Part shown: piece by piece, positions 21,798 to 30,754 of the stretch
How the letters are laid out: every line of letters starts with the position of its first letter
How positions within the stretch are numbered: position 1 is the first letter of the stretch
Source: Amycolatopsis taiwanensis DSM 45107
GTDB taxonomy: Bacteria; Actinomycetota; Actinomycetes; Mycobacteriales; Pseudonocardiaceae
DNA: 64,000 nt
Assembly: GCF_000519205.1 (NCBI RefSeq)
Contig: NZ_JAFB01000016.1
Coordinates: 90,988-154,987 of the forward strand
Direction: 5' to 3'
The notes under the pieces: model-generated
Told to the model about the DNA's origin: nothing
Database searches by the model: none
The model's input: the letters and a program-made list of their open reading frames with translations, nothing else
Translations under genes and position numbers: made by a program

Positions 21798-23000
21798 CTA
21801 GAGGACGGTGAAGCCGGCGCGCCGAAGCTCGGCGGTGACGCCGGCGCAGTGGTCGGGGCCGCGCGTCTCCAGGTTGAGCGCGACCTCGACCTCCCCGAGC
21901 TCAAGCGCGCCGGAGATCCGCCGATGCTCGATGTCCAGCACGTTCGCGCCGAGCTCGCTGATCCGCGACAGGACCGCGGCGAGCGATCCGGGCCGGTCGG
22001 GCACGCGTAGCCGCAGGGAAAGGTAACGCCCGCCCGCGGTCATGCCGTGCTGGATGATCTGCAGCAACAGCAGTGGATCGACGTTGCCGCCGGAGAGCAC
22101 CCCCACGATCGGCGGCCGGAACGCGCCCGGATGCTCCAGCAGCGCGGCGACCGCGGCCGCGCCCGCGGGCTCGACCACCAGCTTGCGCCGCTCCAGGCAC
22201 AGCAGCACGGCCCGGGACAGCGACTCCTCGCTCACCGTCACCACGTCGTCGACCAGGTCGGTGACATGGGCGAAGGTGAGCTCTCCCGGCTGCCCGACGG
22301 CGATCCCGTCGGCCATGGTGTGCGGGTCGGCCAGCCGTCCCGGCTTGCCCGCGGCCAGCGACGGCGGGAAGGCGGCGGCGCCCTCGGCCTGCACGGCGAC
22401 GACCCGCACGTCCGGGCGCAGCGCCCGGACCGCCGCCGCGACCCCGGACACCAGTCCACCGCCGCCGGTGGGCACCAGCACCGTGGCCACCTCGGGAACC
22501 TGCTCCAGCAGTTCGAGTCCCACCGTGCCCTGCCCGGCGATGACGTCTTCGTGGTCGAACGGGTGGATGAACACCGCGCCGGTGTGCTCGGCGAAGGCGA
22601 TGGCCTCGGCGAGGGTCTCGTCGAACACGTCACCGTGCAGCGTGACGTCCGCGCCGTAACCACGGGTGGCCGCCAGCTTCGGCAGCGGGACGCGCGCGGG
22701 CATGAACACGGTGGCCTTGATGCCGAGCAGCGAGGCCGCGAGCGCGACGCCCTGCGCGTGGTTGCCGGCGCTGGCCGCGACAACGCCGCGCCCCCGCTCG
22801 GCCTCGCTCAGCCCGTGAATCCTGGTGTACGCACCGCGAATCTTGAACGAGCCGGTGCGTTGCAGGTTCTCACATTTGAGATGAACGGCACCGCCGTGAA
22901 CCTGTTCGAGGTCCCGCGCGTGTTCCATGGGGGTGCCTCGCACAACCCCTTCCAGAAGACGGCGCGCCTCGGTGATCCGATCCAGGTTCACCAGTCGCAT
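21798..23000 (-). CDS. ilvA: Threonine ammonia-lyase with ACT domain
   Basis: 400 residues. It is a PLP enzyme that deaminates threonine to 2-oxobutyrate. The PLP lysine is Lys53 in TGSFKIRGA, the phosphate loop is PTGGGGLVSG, and SAGNHAQGVA is also present. Residues ~330-400 form one ACT-like domain. With about 400 residues it is the short, catabolic-like form, which many actinobacteria use in isoleucine synthesis. It is transcribed toward hpd. Confidence 0.9.
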   Translation of the reverse strand: MRLVNLDRITEARRLLEGVVRGTPMEHARDLEQVHGGAVHLKCENLQRTGSFKIRGAYTRIHGLSEAERGRGVVAASAGNHAQGVALAASLLGIKATVFMPARVPLPKLAATRGYGADVTLHGDVFDETLAEAIAFAEHTGAVFIHPFDHEDVIAGQGTVGLELLEQVPEVATVLVPTGGGGLVSGVAAAVRALRPDVRVVAVQAEGAAAFPPSLAAGKPGRLADPHTMADGIAVGQPGELTFAHVTDLVDDVVTVSEESLSRAVLLCLERRKLVVEPAGAAAVAALLEHPGAFRPPIVGVLSGGNVDPLLLLQIIQHGMTAGGRYLSLRLRVPDRPGSLAAVLSRISELGANVLDIEHRRISGALELGEVEVALNLETRGPDHCAGVTAELRRAGFTVL

Positions 23001-23074
23001 AACACGGGATCATGCCACCCGTCACGGCAGCACAGGTACCCTGGACGCGGTCGGCATCGGAATCAGGAGTCACC

Positions 23075-23353
23075 ATGCGAAGGCGGAACGACACGGACAG
23101 CGGCGGCGGCCGGCCTGCCACTCGTTCAGCCGGGACGCTACCCCTGGTCGCGGCTGTCGCTTCCGCGCTGGCGCTCACCGGAGCCGCGTTCTACACGGTG
23201 GACCGGGCGGGCTGCGCCGAGCCCGGACAGTATGTGCGGCACGGCAACCGGATCGAGCTGGTGGGCGGCTGCGTCGACGCCTCCACCCTGTCCGGCGTCG
23301 CAACTCCGCCGCCTCACCAGCCGGGTCAGAACCCCGACAACTACCGTCCGTAA
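23075..23353 (+). CDS. Small membrane-anchored protein
   Basis: 92 residues from ATG 23075, which has AGGAG upstream. A basic N-terminus is followed by one hydrophobic segment (TLPLVAAVASALALTGAAFY) and a short exported part with two cysteines (AGCAEPGQY, VGGCVDAS). The spacing suggests a single disulfide. I do not recognise a named family. It is divergent from ilvA with 74 bases between. Confidence 0.65.
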   Translation: MRRRNDTDSGGGRPATRSAGTLPLVAAVASALALTGAAFYTVDRAGCAEPGQYVRHGNRIELVGGCVDASTLSGVATPPPHQPGQNPDNYRP

Positions 23354-23365
23354 TATCCTGTTGAG

Positions 23366-23423
23366 GTTTGCGTGGCGGAGCCGGTCGCGTGCCTCACAGC
23401 AAGCGGCTCCGCCGCTTGTTCAA
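23366..23423 (-). repeat. Element family A, deletion derivative (reverse orientation)
   Basis: On the minus strand it reads AACAAGCGGCGGAGCCGCTT, then a TGAGGCACGCGACC segment matching copy 3, then directly CGCCACGCAAACC, the right end. The central stem and loop are missing. The AAGCGGC/GCCGCTT hairpin (23401-23417) is perfect. It lies between convergent genes. Confidence 0.7.
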
Positions 23424-23424
23424 G

Positions 23425-24570
23425 TCATTTGAGCGCGTGGCGGAGGTCGGTGATCAGATCGCTCGCATCCTCGATGCCGACGGACAGGCGCAGGAGGTCG
23501 TCCGGGACCTCGAGCAGCGAGCCGCTCGTGCTGGCGTGCGTCATCCGGCCCGGGTGTTCGATCAGCGACTCGATGCCGCCGAGCGATTCGGCCAGGGTGA
23601 ACAGCGAGGTCCGCGCGGCGGCGGCCAGCGCCCCCGACTCCCCATCGGCGTGCCGGAAGGAGATCATGCCGCCGAACCGGCTCATCTGCTTGGCGGCCAC
23701 CTCGTGCCCGGGATGCTCGGCCAGGCCGGGGTAGTAGACCTTCGTGACCTTGGGGTGCGCGGCGAGCGCTTCGGCGACCAGTTCGGCGTTGTCGCAGTGC
23801 CGTTCCATGCGCACGGCGAGGGTCTTGACGCCGCGCAGGGTCAGCCAGGCGTCGAAGGGGCCCGGCACCGCGCCCGACGCGTTGCGCAGGAAGAACAGTT
23901 GCTCGCGGAGCTCGTCCTCGTTGGTCAGCACCGCTCCGCCCACGACATCGGAGTGGCCACCGAGGTACTTCGTCGTCGAATGCACGACGATGTCCGCGCC
24001 GAGTGCCAAGGGGTTCTGCAGGTACGGGGTCGCGAAGGTGTTGTCCACCACCAGTCGTGCCCCCGCGTCGTGCGCGGCTTCGGCCAGCGCCGCGATGTCG
24101 GCGATGCCCAGCAGCGGGTTCGACGGCGACTCGCACCAGATGAGCTTCGTCTCCGGGCGGATCGCCGCGCGCACACTCGCCACCTCGGAGAGGTCGGTCA
24201 CGGTGTAGCCGATGCCCCAGCCGGTGAGCACCTTGTCGATCAGCCGGAAAGTCCCGCCGTAAGCGTCGTTGCCGAGTACCAGATGATCGCCCGGCCGGAG
24301 CACCGACCGCAGCACGCTGTCGGAGGCGGCCATCCCGGAGGCGAAGGCCAGCCCGTGCCGCGCGCCCTCCAGCGAGGCCAGCTGTGCCTCCAGCGCGGTG
24401 CGGGTCGGGTTCGCCGTGCGGGAATACTCGTAGTCGCCGTCCCGGGTGCCCCCGACGCCGTCCTGGGCGTAGGTCGAAGTCTGGTAGATCGGCACGATCA
24501 CCGCACCGGTCCGCGGGTCGGTGCCCTGACCTGCGTGAATGGCACGGGTTTCGAAACCGAAGTTTTCCAT
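23425..24570 (-). CDS. metB: Cystathionine gamma-synthase
   Basis: 381 residues from ATG 24570 (MENFGFETRAIHAGQ). This Cys/Met-metabolism PLP enzyme has its lysine at position 201 in HSTTKYLGGHSD, and EYSRTANPTR and CESPSNPLL are also present. It joins O-acylhomoserine and cysteine to give cystathionine. Sequence alone does not exclude cystathionine gamma-lyase activity. The position next to pra and cbs equals Rv1079, supporting a role in transsulfuration with cbs. Confidence 0.9.
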   Translation of the reverse strand: MENFGFETRAIHAGQGTDPRTGAVIVPIYQTSTYAQDGVGGTRDGDYEYSRTANPTRTALEAQLASLEGARHGLAFASGMAASDSVLRSVLRPGDHLVLGNDAYGGTFRLIDKVLTGWGIGYTVTDLSEVASVRAAIRPETKLIWCESPSNPLLGIADIAALAEAAHDAGARLVVDNTFATPYLQNPLALGADIVVHSTTKYLGGHSDVVGGAVLTNEDELREQLFFLRNASGAVPGPFDAWLTLRGVKTLAVRMERHCDNAELVAEALAAHPKVTKVYYPGLAEHPGHEVAAKQMSRFGGMISFRHADGESGALAAAARTSLFTLAESLGGIESLIEHPGRMTHASTSGSLLEVPDDLLRLSVGIEDASDLITDLRHALK

Positions 24571-24626
24571 ACCGCCCAATGTAGCCGCCACGCGTGGCGC
24601 GTCCTTTGTGGGTGGCGGTGGGCGTT

Positions 24627-25094
24627 TCAGGACCAGCCGCTCCGCACCCATCGCCGGGTCGGCGGAGCGCATGCCAGCACCAGGGTCGTGACGGCGGGAA
24701 CGCACAGGATCACGGTGTAGCCGAGGGGAAGCGTGCCGTCGGTCAACCCCAGGAAGAAGACGCCTGACCCGCCGAGCATGAGCACCGCCAGGTAGAGCAG
24801 GATCGCCGCCACGCAGCCGGCGATCGTGGCCCGGCGGCCGAACGGCTTGGCCAGCACCAGCCCGACCCCGCCGGTGATCAGCAGGCCGGCCACGACCAGG
24901 TGCAGCAGGAAGGTCAGCAGCGCGCGCCCGAGATCCCCGTCGCCGGCCATCAGCACCGCGCCCCCGGCCACGCCGACGAGATGGAACAGGCCACCCAGCA
25001 GGGCGAGCACCGCGGCGGGAATTCCCGTGCCGCCGCCCCGGGATGGCTCCCCGGCGCCCGTTGGAGTCGAAGGCAGGCGTTCGGGCATGGCCAT
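24627..25094 (-). CDS. Four-helix membrane protein
   Basis: 155 residues with about four hydrophobic segments (e.g. AAVLALLGGLFHLVGVAGGA, LLTFLLHLVVAGLLITGGVG). The N-terminus is proline- and glycine-rich. No family is recognised. The start follows the stop codon of the upstream gene by four bases, so the two membrane proteins form one transcription unit and may act together. Confidence 0.65.
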   Translation of the reverse strand: MAMPERLPSTPTGAGEPSRGGGTGIPAAVLALLGGLFHLVGVAGGAVLMAGDGDLGRALLTFLLHLVVAGLLITGGVGLVLAKPFGRRATIAGCVAAILLYLAVLMLGGSGVFFLGLTDGTLPLGYTVILCVPAVTTLVLACAPPTRRWVRSGWS

Positions 25095-25098
25095 CAGC

Positions 25099-25629
25099 TC
25101 ACCAGCCCTGGCGGGAATAACCCAGCGGCACGCCGTAGCTCAGCTCGGAGGGCCGGTAGCGCAGGTAGCGGAAGGTCGAAGGAAGGACGGCCAGCAGGAA
25201 GACGAGCGGACCACCGACCGCCCCGGCGATGCGGGCGAAGGCGAGTTCGGGGGCCAGTTGGAACACGGCCTGGAAGAACTCGGCGAACATGCCCGGATAC
25301 AACAGGATCGGCTCCAGCACGACCGCGGCGATCGCGACAAGCGCGCCGAGCAACAGCAGGATCGCCCCGGCGACCGAGCGGAAGAAGGTCATCAGCGCGC
25401 CCCACACCAGCAGCAACGCGCCACCCAGATACAGGCCGAGGACGACGAGCAGGCGGGCCGGCGCCATCTCGACACCGCTGACGATGAAGCGCTGAACCGG
25501 CAGGGCACCGAGCATGCCGCCGACGGCGAGCGCGGCGATTCCGGCGATGATGGCGGTGGCGCCATTGGGTCTGCGCGGCGCGGGCGCCGCCCAGCCGCGC
25601 GGCGGAGGCTCGCCGAACTGGTTCGTCAT
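25099..25629 (-). CDS. Four-helix membrane protein
   Basis: 176 residues from ATG 25629, which has AAAGGGG upstream. A proline-rich cytoplasmic N-terminus (MTNQFGEPPPRGW) is followed by four hydrophobic segments and a short tail ending YSRQGW. The architecture echoes the Pra-like protein upstream. It is translationally coupled to the next membrane protein. The function is unknown. Confidence 0.68.
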   Translation of the reverse strand: MTNQFGEPPPRGWAAPAPRRPNGATAIIAGIAALAVGGMLGALPVQRFIVSGVEMAPARLLVVLGLYLGGALLLVWGALMTFFRSVAGAILLLLGALVAIAAVVLEPILLYPGMFAEFFQAVFQLAPELAFARIAGAVGGPLVFLLAVLPSTFRYLRYRPSELSYGVPLGYSRQGW

Positions 25630-25924
25630 GACGCCCCTTTGCCGCCGGGGCGGCCGGGCCGGGCAGTGCTCGAAGTCACCTCCGGACCGGGCCACCACCT
25701 CCCGCCAACGCTGCCGGGCTCACTGTAGCGACTCCTCCGGGGGTTACGACCGGTTTTCCGGAAAACTGCCACAAAACTGAGCGCAGTAAACCGCCGGATC
25801 GGCACCCATGGCGACAGACAACGAGGGTGCACGTAGGCGGGGAGGCAGGCCGCCCCCGTGACCGACCGGCAGCCGAAAACGGATGGCACGGCCTGGCTAC
25901 CCGCACACGTTGTGAATACAGACA
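25630..25924. other. Upstream region of the membrane-protein pair
   Basis: About 295 bases between the pra terminator and the pair of membrane genes. It is locally AT-richer around 25740-25800 and probably holds their promoter. No coding sequence or repeat stands out. Confidence 0.4.
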
Positions 25925-25956
25925 CGAGTGCCCCGGCCGGTGGGCCGGGGCACTCG
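25925..25956. terminator. Strong hairpin downstream of pra
   Basis: CGAGTGCCCCGGCC-GGTG-GGCCGGGGCACTCG is a perfect 14-bp stem with a four-base loop, 19 bases past the stop codon of the minus-strand pra gene. No T-run follows. It is the strongest simple terminator hairpin noticed in the window. Confidence 0.8.
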
Positions 25957-25975
25957 GAGAGTCAGCGAGCGTTGG

Positions 25976-27283
25976 TCACCACTGCGGTGGCTGGCCGGGC
26001 TGCTGCTGGCCGAAGCCACCCGGCTGCTGACCGGGCTGCCCGAAACCTCCGGGCTGGCCGGGGAATCCACCCGGCTGCGGTGGCTGGCCCGGCTGCGGGA
26101 AGCCACCGCTGGACGGGTTCGGCCCGCCCGGCTGGCCGAACGGGGCCGGCTGGCCGAAACCGCCCGGCTGGCCGAACGGCGCCGGCTGACCGGGGAAGCC
26201 GCCGCTCGGCGGCCCGAAGCCACCACCGGGTCCACCCGGCGTGCCACCGCCCATCCCGATGAACTGCGCGGTCTGCGGGAAGAAGCCCAGCACGCCGATG
26301 CCCAGCACCAGGATGCCGAAGATCAGGTCGAACACGATCCGGGTGAGCTGGAACGTGTACTGCGCGCCGAAGATGATGGCGAACAGGAGGAGCAGGAAAC
26401 CACCCGCGACGGCCAGGAAGTGCGCGAACTTCTGCTTCAGAATGATCATCACACCGCCGGCGGCCGCGAGCAGCCCACCGACGATCAGCATGATGAAGTA
26501 GAAGATCGCCGCGCCCGGAATGGACGAGTCAACCGAGCTCGTCGTTTCCGATACGGCGTCCAGGCAGCTCTGCCTCGCGGAGGCGGGAAGCCCGTCGCAG
26601 TAGGAGGACGGGTCCGGCGCCGAGGAGGCGGCGCTACCGGCCTCCGCCCAGAGCGTGATGGTGAGAATGGAACCCAGCAGGCCGAACAGGATCAGCGCAC
26701 CCGCGGCGATCCAGCCGAATATCTGGTTGTTGGCGCCGGCTCCGCCACCGGGCGGGCCGTAGCCGGGCGGCGGGCCACCGAAGCCACCGGGCTGCGCCGG
26801 TGGGCCGAAGCCTGGGGCGCCCGGGGGCGGCTGCTGCCCGAACGGTTGCGGCTGCTGGGGCGCGAACCCACCGGACGGCGGGCCGAAGGCGGGCTGCGGC
26901 GGGGCTCCCATCGGGCTGTCCGCCGCGCTCGGCGGCGGCGCGTACGGAATAGCGGGCGGCTGCATGCCGGGCGGCACCACCTGCGTCGAGTCGCCGCCGG
27001 GCGTCTCACCGCCACCCGGCTGACCCGGCTGGCCTGGCTGCGCCGGTTGGCCTGGCTGCGCCGGTTGGCCTGGCTGCGCCGGTTGGCCTGGCTGCACGAC
27101 CTGCGTCGGCTCGGGGGCGTCGCCGAAGCCACCGCCCTGTGGCGGCGCCTGGCCGGGCTGAACCACCTGGGTCGGCTCCGACGATGCGAACGGGTTGTCC
27201 TGTTGCGGTTGCGGGCCACTTGGCGGGCCCTGCGACGGCTGACCGCCGCCCCACGGCTGGTTCGGTGGCTGCGGAGCGCTCAT
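25976..27283 (-). CDS. pra: Proline-rich membrane protein, Pra-like
   Basis: 435 residues. A long Pro/Gly/Gln-rich N-terminal region with four tandem PAQPGQ-type repeats is followed by about four membrane helices between residues 185 and 345 and a second Pro/Gly-rich tail. This is the layout of the mycobacterial proline-rich antigen, and its position between metB and cbs equals Rv1078. Three TQVV motifs occur in the N-terminal tail (SEPTQVV, PEPTQVV, DSTQVV); threonines in this context are typical Ser/Thr kinase phosphorylation and FHA-binding sites. The cellular role is unknown. Confidence 0.82.
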   Translation of the reverse strand: MSAPQPPNQPWGGGQPSQGPPSGPQPQQDNPFASSEPTQVVQPGQAPPQGGGFGDAPEPTQVVQPGQPAQPGQPAQPGQPAQPGQPGQPGGGETPGGDSTQVVPPGMQPPAIPYAPPPSAADSPMGAPPQPAFGPPSGGFAPQQPQPFGQQPPPGAPGFGPPAQPGGFGGPPPGYGPPGGGAGANNQIFGWIAAGALILFGLLGSILTITLWAEAGSAASSAPDPSSYCDGLPASARQSCLDAVSETTSSVDSSIPGAAIFYFIMLIVGGLLAAAGGVMIILKQKFAHFLAVAGGFLLLLFAIIFGAQYTFQLTRIVFDLIFGILVLGIGVLGFFPQTAQFIGMGGGTPGGPGGGFGPPSGGFPGQPAPFGQPGGFGQPAPFGQPGGPNPSSGGFPQPGQPPQPGGFPGQPGGFGQPGQQPGGFGQQQPGQPPQW

Positions 27284-27398
27284 GTGGGTCTATAACCCCC
27301 TTGAAGAGACCAATGATTCTGCTGGCGGCACACGCTATCGGATACGGTACGCCCTCGCTTGTAACGGCCTGGGCAGATCCGGCGATGTGATCAACCTT

Positions 27399-28775
27399 CT
27401 ACCCTCTGCGACCGGCCAGAAAGCTCAGGAGATCGTGACGAGTTACCACACCCGCTGGTTTTCCGTCAAGGAGCACGAGCGCACCGTCCGCTCCAGAAAG
27501 CGCTTTCAGCGCGGCGCCCACCGGCTCGCTCCCCCCGATTGTCGGCAGTGGCGGGGACATGTGCCGATCCAGCCGGTCGGCCAGCTCGGCCTTGCCGGTG
27601 AACAGGGCGTCCAGCAGGTCGCGCTCGTTCACCGCACCCACCACCTCGGCGGCCATCACCGGCGGTTCGGCACTGACGACCGGCATCTGGCTCACGCCGA
27701 ACTCGGACAGGATCGAGATCGCTTCCGCGACCGTCTCGTTGGGATGCGTGTGCACCAGATCGGGAAGCACCCCGGTCTTGGCTCGGAGCACGTCGCCGAC
27801 CGTGGCGTCGGAGGAATCCGCCGGCAGGAAACCGTAGGCGGACATCCACTGGTCGTTGAACACCTTGCCCAGGTAGCCGCGGCCGCCATCGGGCAACAGC
27901 ACGACGACCACGTCCTGGGGCCCGAGCCGCTTGGCCAGCCGCAGCGCCGCCGCGACCGCCATCCCGCACGATCCGCCGACCAGCAGGCCCTCTTCCAGTG
28001 CCAACCGGCGGGTCACCGCGAAAGACTCGGCGTCCGAGACCGCGATGATCTCGTCGGCGATCGAGCGGTCGTAGGTTTGCGGCCAGAAGTCCTCGCCCAC
28101 GCCTTCGACCAGGTACGGCCGGCCGGTGCCGCCCGAGTAGACCGAGCCCTCGGGATCGGCGCCGATGACCTTGACCCGGCCGTCCGAGATCTCCTTGAGG
28201 TAGCGCCCGGTGCCGGAGATGGTGCCGCCGGTCCCGACCCCGGCGACGAAATGCGTGATCCGCCCGTCGGTCTGCCGCCACAGTTCCGGACCGGTCGAGT
28301 GGTAGTGGCTGGCCGGGTTCTCCGGGTTCGCGTACTGGTTGGGTTTCCAGGCGCCGTCGATCTCGGCGACCAGACGGTCGGACACCGAGTAGTAGGAGTC
28401 CGGGTGCTCCGGCGGGACGGCTGTGGGACACACCACGACCCGGGCGCCGTAGGCCTTGAGCACGTTTCGCTTGTCCTCGCTGACCTTGTCCGGGCAGACG
28501 AACACGCACTGGTAACCCTTGCGCTGCGCGACCATGGCCAGGCCCACCCCGGTGTTCCCGGAGGTCGGCTCCACGATGGTGCCGCCGGGGCGCAGCTCAC
28601 CGGATGCTTCGGCCGCCTCCACCATGCGCAGCGCGATGCGGTCCTTCACACTGCCGCCCGGGTTGAGGTACTCGACCTTCGCCAGTACCAGGGGCGATAG
28701 CCCGTCGGCCAGCGAGTTCAGCTTGACCAACGGGGTGTTGCCCACGAGGTCAACGACATGCTCGGCGTAATCCAC
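27399..28775 (-). CDS. cbs: Cystathionine beta-synthase
   Basis: 458 residues. The PLP domain has Lys44 in NPGGSVKDR, then EPTSGNTGVG and GVGTGGTISGTGRYL. Two CBS motifs fill residues ~335-455. It condenses serine (or an acetylated form) and homocysteine to cystathionine, the first step of reverse transsulfuration, while metB runs the forward step. No haem-binding N-terminus is present. The position corresponds to Rv1077. Confidence 0.94.
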   Translation of the reverse strand: MDYAEHVVDLVGNTPLVKLNSLADGLSPLVLAKVEYLNPGGSVKDRIALRMVEAAEASGELRPGGTIVEPTSGNTGVGLAMVAQRKGYQCVFVCPDKVSEDKRNVLKAYGARVVVCPTAVPPEHPDSYYSVSDRLVAEIDGAWKPNQYANPENPASHYHSTGPELWRQTDGRITHFVAGVGTGGTISGTGRYLKEISDGRVKVIGADPEGSVYSGGTGRPYLVEGVGEDFWPQTYDRSIADEIIAVSDAESFAVTRRLALEEGLLVGGSCGMAVAAALRLAKRLGPQDVVVVLLPDGGRGYLGKVFNDQWMSAYGFLPADSSDATVGDVLRAKTGVLPDLVHTHPNETVAEAISILSEFGVSQMPVVSAEPPVMAAEVVGAVNERDLLDALFTGKAELADRLDRHMSPPLPTIGGSEPVGAALKALSGADGALVLLDGKPAGVVTRHDLLSFLAGRRG

Positions 28776-29127
28776 GCGCCCAGCCTAAACGTCCGCTTCG
28801 CAATGGTCACCGCCCGCCGGAAGTCGGAGAGCTGTTCGAAAGTCCGTGCACCCTACGGAAGTCAGTTCGCCGACGAGGAAGCCGTGCGCAGGCTTGTGCA
28901 ACGCCTCGCCCTGTCGGCGGGCCGGAGGCTCGACGTTCGTGCTTCGGCGAGTGGAAGGCGCGCCGCCGGAGGCCTCGCGAACGCGGCTGCGGGCCAGCCG
29001 ATGCGGTTGACCGAGTGCGCGGCGCCAGGTCACGGTCCGTAGACGCGCTCGTCGATCACGCGTCTTGCATAACACGGTCACCTAGACTGCACTAAGCATG
29101 CGCTTACCTGAGGTGAAGGAGCCCGTC
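28776..29127. other. Divergent cbs-thiolase intergenic region
   Basis: 352 bases holding both promoters. TAGACT at about 29082 could be the -10 of the thiolase gene, and AAGGAG at 29115 is its ribosome binding site. The GC-rich middle has open frames but no credible gene. Confidence 0.45.
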
Positions 29128-30348
29128 ATGCCCGAAGCCGTAATAGTCTCCGCCGCTCGGTCGCCGATCGGGCGCGCCAACAAGGGATCGCTGGTGAGCA
29201 TCCGCCCCGACGACCTCACGGCGCAGATGGTCCGCGCGGCGCTGGACAAGGTTCCCCAACTGGACCCCGCCGACATCGACGACCTGATCCTCGGCTGCGG
29301 CCTGCCCGGCGGCGAGTCCGGGTTCAACATGGGGCGGGCGGTGGCGGTCCAGCTCGGCTACGACCACCTGCCCGGCTGCACGATCACCCGGTACTGCTCC
29401 TCCAGCCTGCAGACCACGCGGATGGCGTTCCACGCCATCAAGGCCGGCGAGGGCGACGTGTTCATCTCCGCCGGCGTCGAAACGGTGTCGCGGTTCAGCA
29501 AGGGCAGCTCCGATTCCTGGCCCGACACGCACAACCCGCTGTTCGCCGAGGCGGAGGCGCGCACCGCGCAGGTCGCCGCCGAAGGCGCCGAAGACTGGAC
29601 CGACCCGCGCGGCGAAGGCAAGGTGCCGGACATCTACATCGCGATGGGCCAGACCGCGGAGAACCTTGCGCGGCTGAAGAACGTTTCGCGGGAAGAGATG
29701 GACGAGTTCGGCGTCCGGTCGCAGAACCTGGCGGAAAAGGCGATCGCGGACGGGTTCTGGGCCAAGGACATCACGCCGGTCACACTTGCGGACGGAACGG
29801 TGGTGGCCAAGGACGACGGCCCCCGCCCCGGCGTGACCATGGCGGGCGTGTCGCAGCTCAAGCCCGTGTTCCGGCCGGACGGACGGGTCACCGCGGGCAA
29901 CTGCTGCCCGCTCAACGACGGCGCCGCCGCGCTGGTCGTCATGTCCGACACGAAGGCGCACGAGCTGGGCCTGACGCCGCTGGCCCGGATCGTGTCGACC
30001 GGGGTTTCCGCGCTGTCGCCGGAAATCATGGGCTACGGCCCGGTCGAGGCGTCCCGGCAGGCACTGAGCCGCGCTGGTCTGTCCATTTCGGACATCGACC
30101 TGGTGGAGATCAACGAGGCGTTCGCCGCCCAGGTCATCCCGTCCTACCAGGATCTGGGCATCGAACTGGACCGGCTCAACGTCAACGGCGGGGCGATCGC
30201 GGTCGGCCACCCGTTCGGCATGACCGGGGCCCGGATCACCAGCACGCTGATCAACTCCCTGCAGCACCACGACAAGCAGTTCGGCCTGGAGACCATGTGC
30301 GTCGGCGGTGGCCAGGGGATGGCCATGGTCCTGGAACGCCTGAGCTAG
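29128..30348 (+). CDS. Acetyl-CoA C-acyltransferase (thiolase)
   Basis: 406 residues from ATG 29128, which has AAGGAG upstream; the frame opens 30 bases earlier. The nucleophilic Cys90 is in TRYCSSSLQT. INEAFAAQ, GGAIAVGHPFGMTGAR and CVGGGQGMA complete the thiolase active site. It cleaves 3-ketoacyl-CoA in beta-oxidation or runs the reverse condensation. Position matches fadA3 (Rv1074c). No hydratase/dehydrogenase partner is adjacent. Confidence 0.92.
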   Translation: MPEAVIVSAARSPIGRANKGSLVSIRPDDLTAQMVRAALDKVPQLDPADIDDLILGCGLPGGESGFNMGRAVAVQLGYDHLPGCTITRYCSSSLQTTRMAFHAIKAGEGDVFISAGVETVSRFSKGSSDSWPDTHNPLFAEAEARTAQVAAEGAEDWTDPRGEGKVPDIYIAMGQTAENLARLKNVSREEMDEFGVRSQNLAEKAIADGFWAKDITPVTLADGTVVAKDDGPRPGVTMAGVSQLKPVFRPDGRVTAGNCCPLNDGAAALVVMSDTKAHELGLTPLARIVSTGVSALSPEIMGYGPVEASRQALSRAGLSISDIDLVEINEAFAAQVIPSYQDLGIELDRLNVNGGAIAVGHPFGMTGARITSTLINSLQHHDKQFGLETMCVGGGQGMAMVLERLS

Positions 30349-30353
30349 TGGTA

Positions 30354-30386
30354 CCGAAGCGGCTTGCTCGGCGGTGCGGGTAGACC
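30354..30386 (-). repeat. Element family A, right-end fragment (reverse orientation)
   Basis: AGCGGCTTGCTCGGCGGTGCGGGTAG-type sequence is the reverse complement of the element's right end (ACCCGCACCGCCACGCAAGCC). It directly follows the thiolase stop codon in a convergent intergenic region. Confidence 0.55.
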
Positions 30387-30419
30387 TGGCCTCCCGCGCG
30401 AAGCGGGGACTCGCCGGTG

Positions 30420-30713
30420 GCCGGCGAGTCCCCGCCCCAGGAAGTCGAGTTCCCGCTCGGGGAAGCCGTGTCCCCGGTCAGGGACAACGAGTCCCCGCCC
30501 CAGGAAGCCGTGTCCCCGGTCAGGGACAACGAGTCCCCGCCCCAGGAAGCCGAGTTCCCGGTCAGGGACAACGAGTTCCCGCTCGGGGAAGCCGTGTCCC
30601 CGGTCAGGGACAACGAGTCCCCGCCCCAGGAAGCCGTGTCCCCGGTCAGGGACAACGAGTCCCCGCCCCAGGAAGCCGTGTCCCCGGTCAGGGACAACGA
30701 GTTCCCGGTTGGG
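30420..30713 (-). repeat. 21-bp tandem array 2 (14 units)
   Basis: Fourteen 21-base units run without gaps. Two unit types mostly alternate, GAAGCCGTGTCCCCGGTCAG and GACAACGAGTCCCCGCCCCA (each followed by G). Reverse-complemented, they contain CCGGGGACACGG and GCGGGGACTCG, the core of the arrays at 13152 and 54560. It occupies the convergent space between the thiolase and LppU-like genes. Confidence 0.93.
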
Positions 30714-30754
30714 GTCAAACGGTTGTCACCGCTCGACGTCGGCGACGTCCGCCA

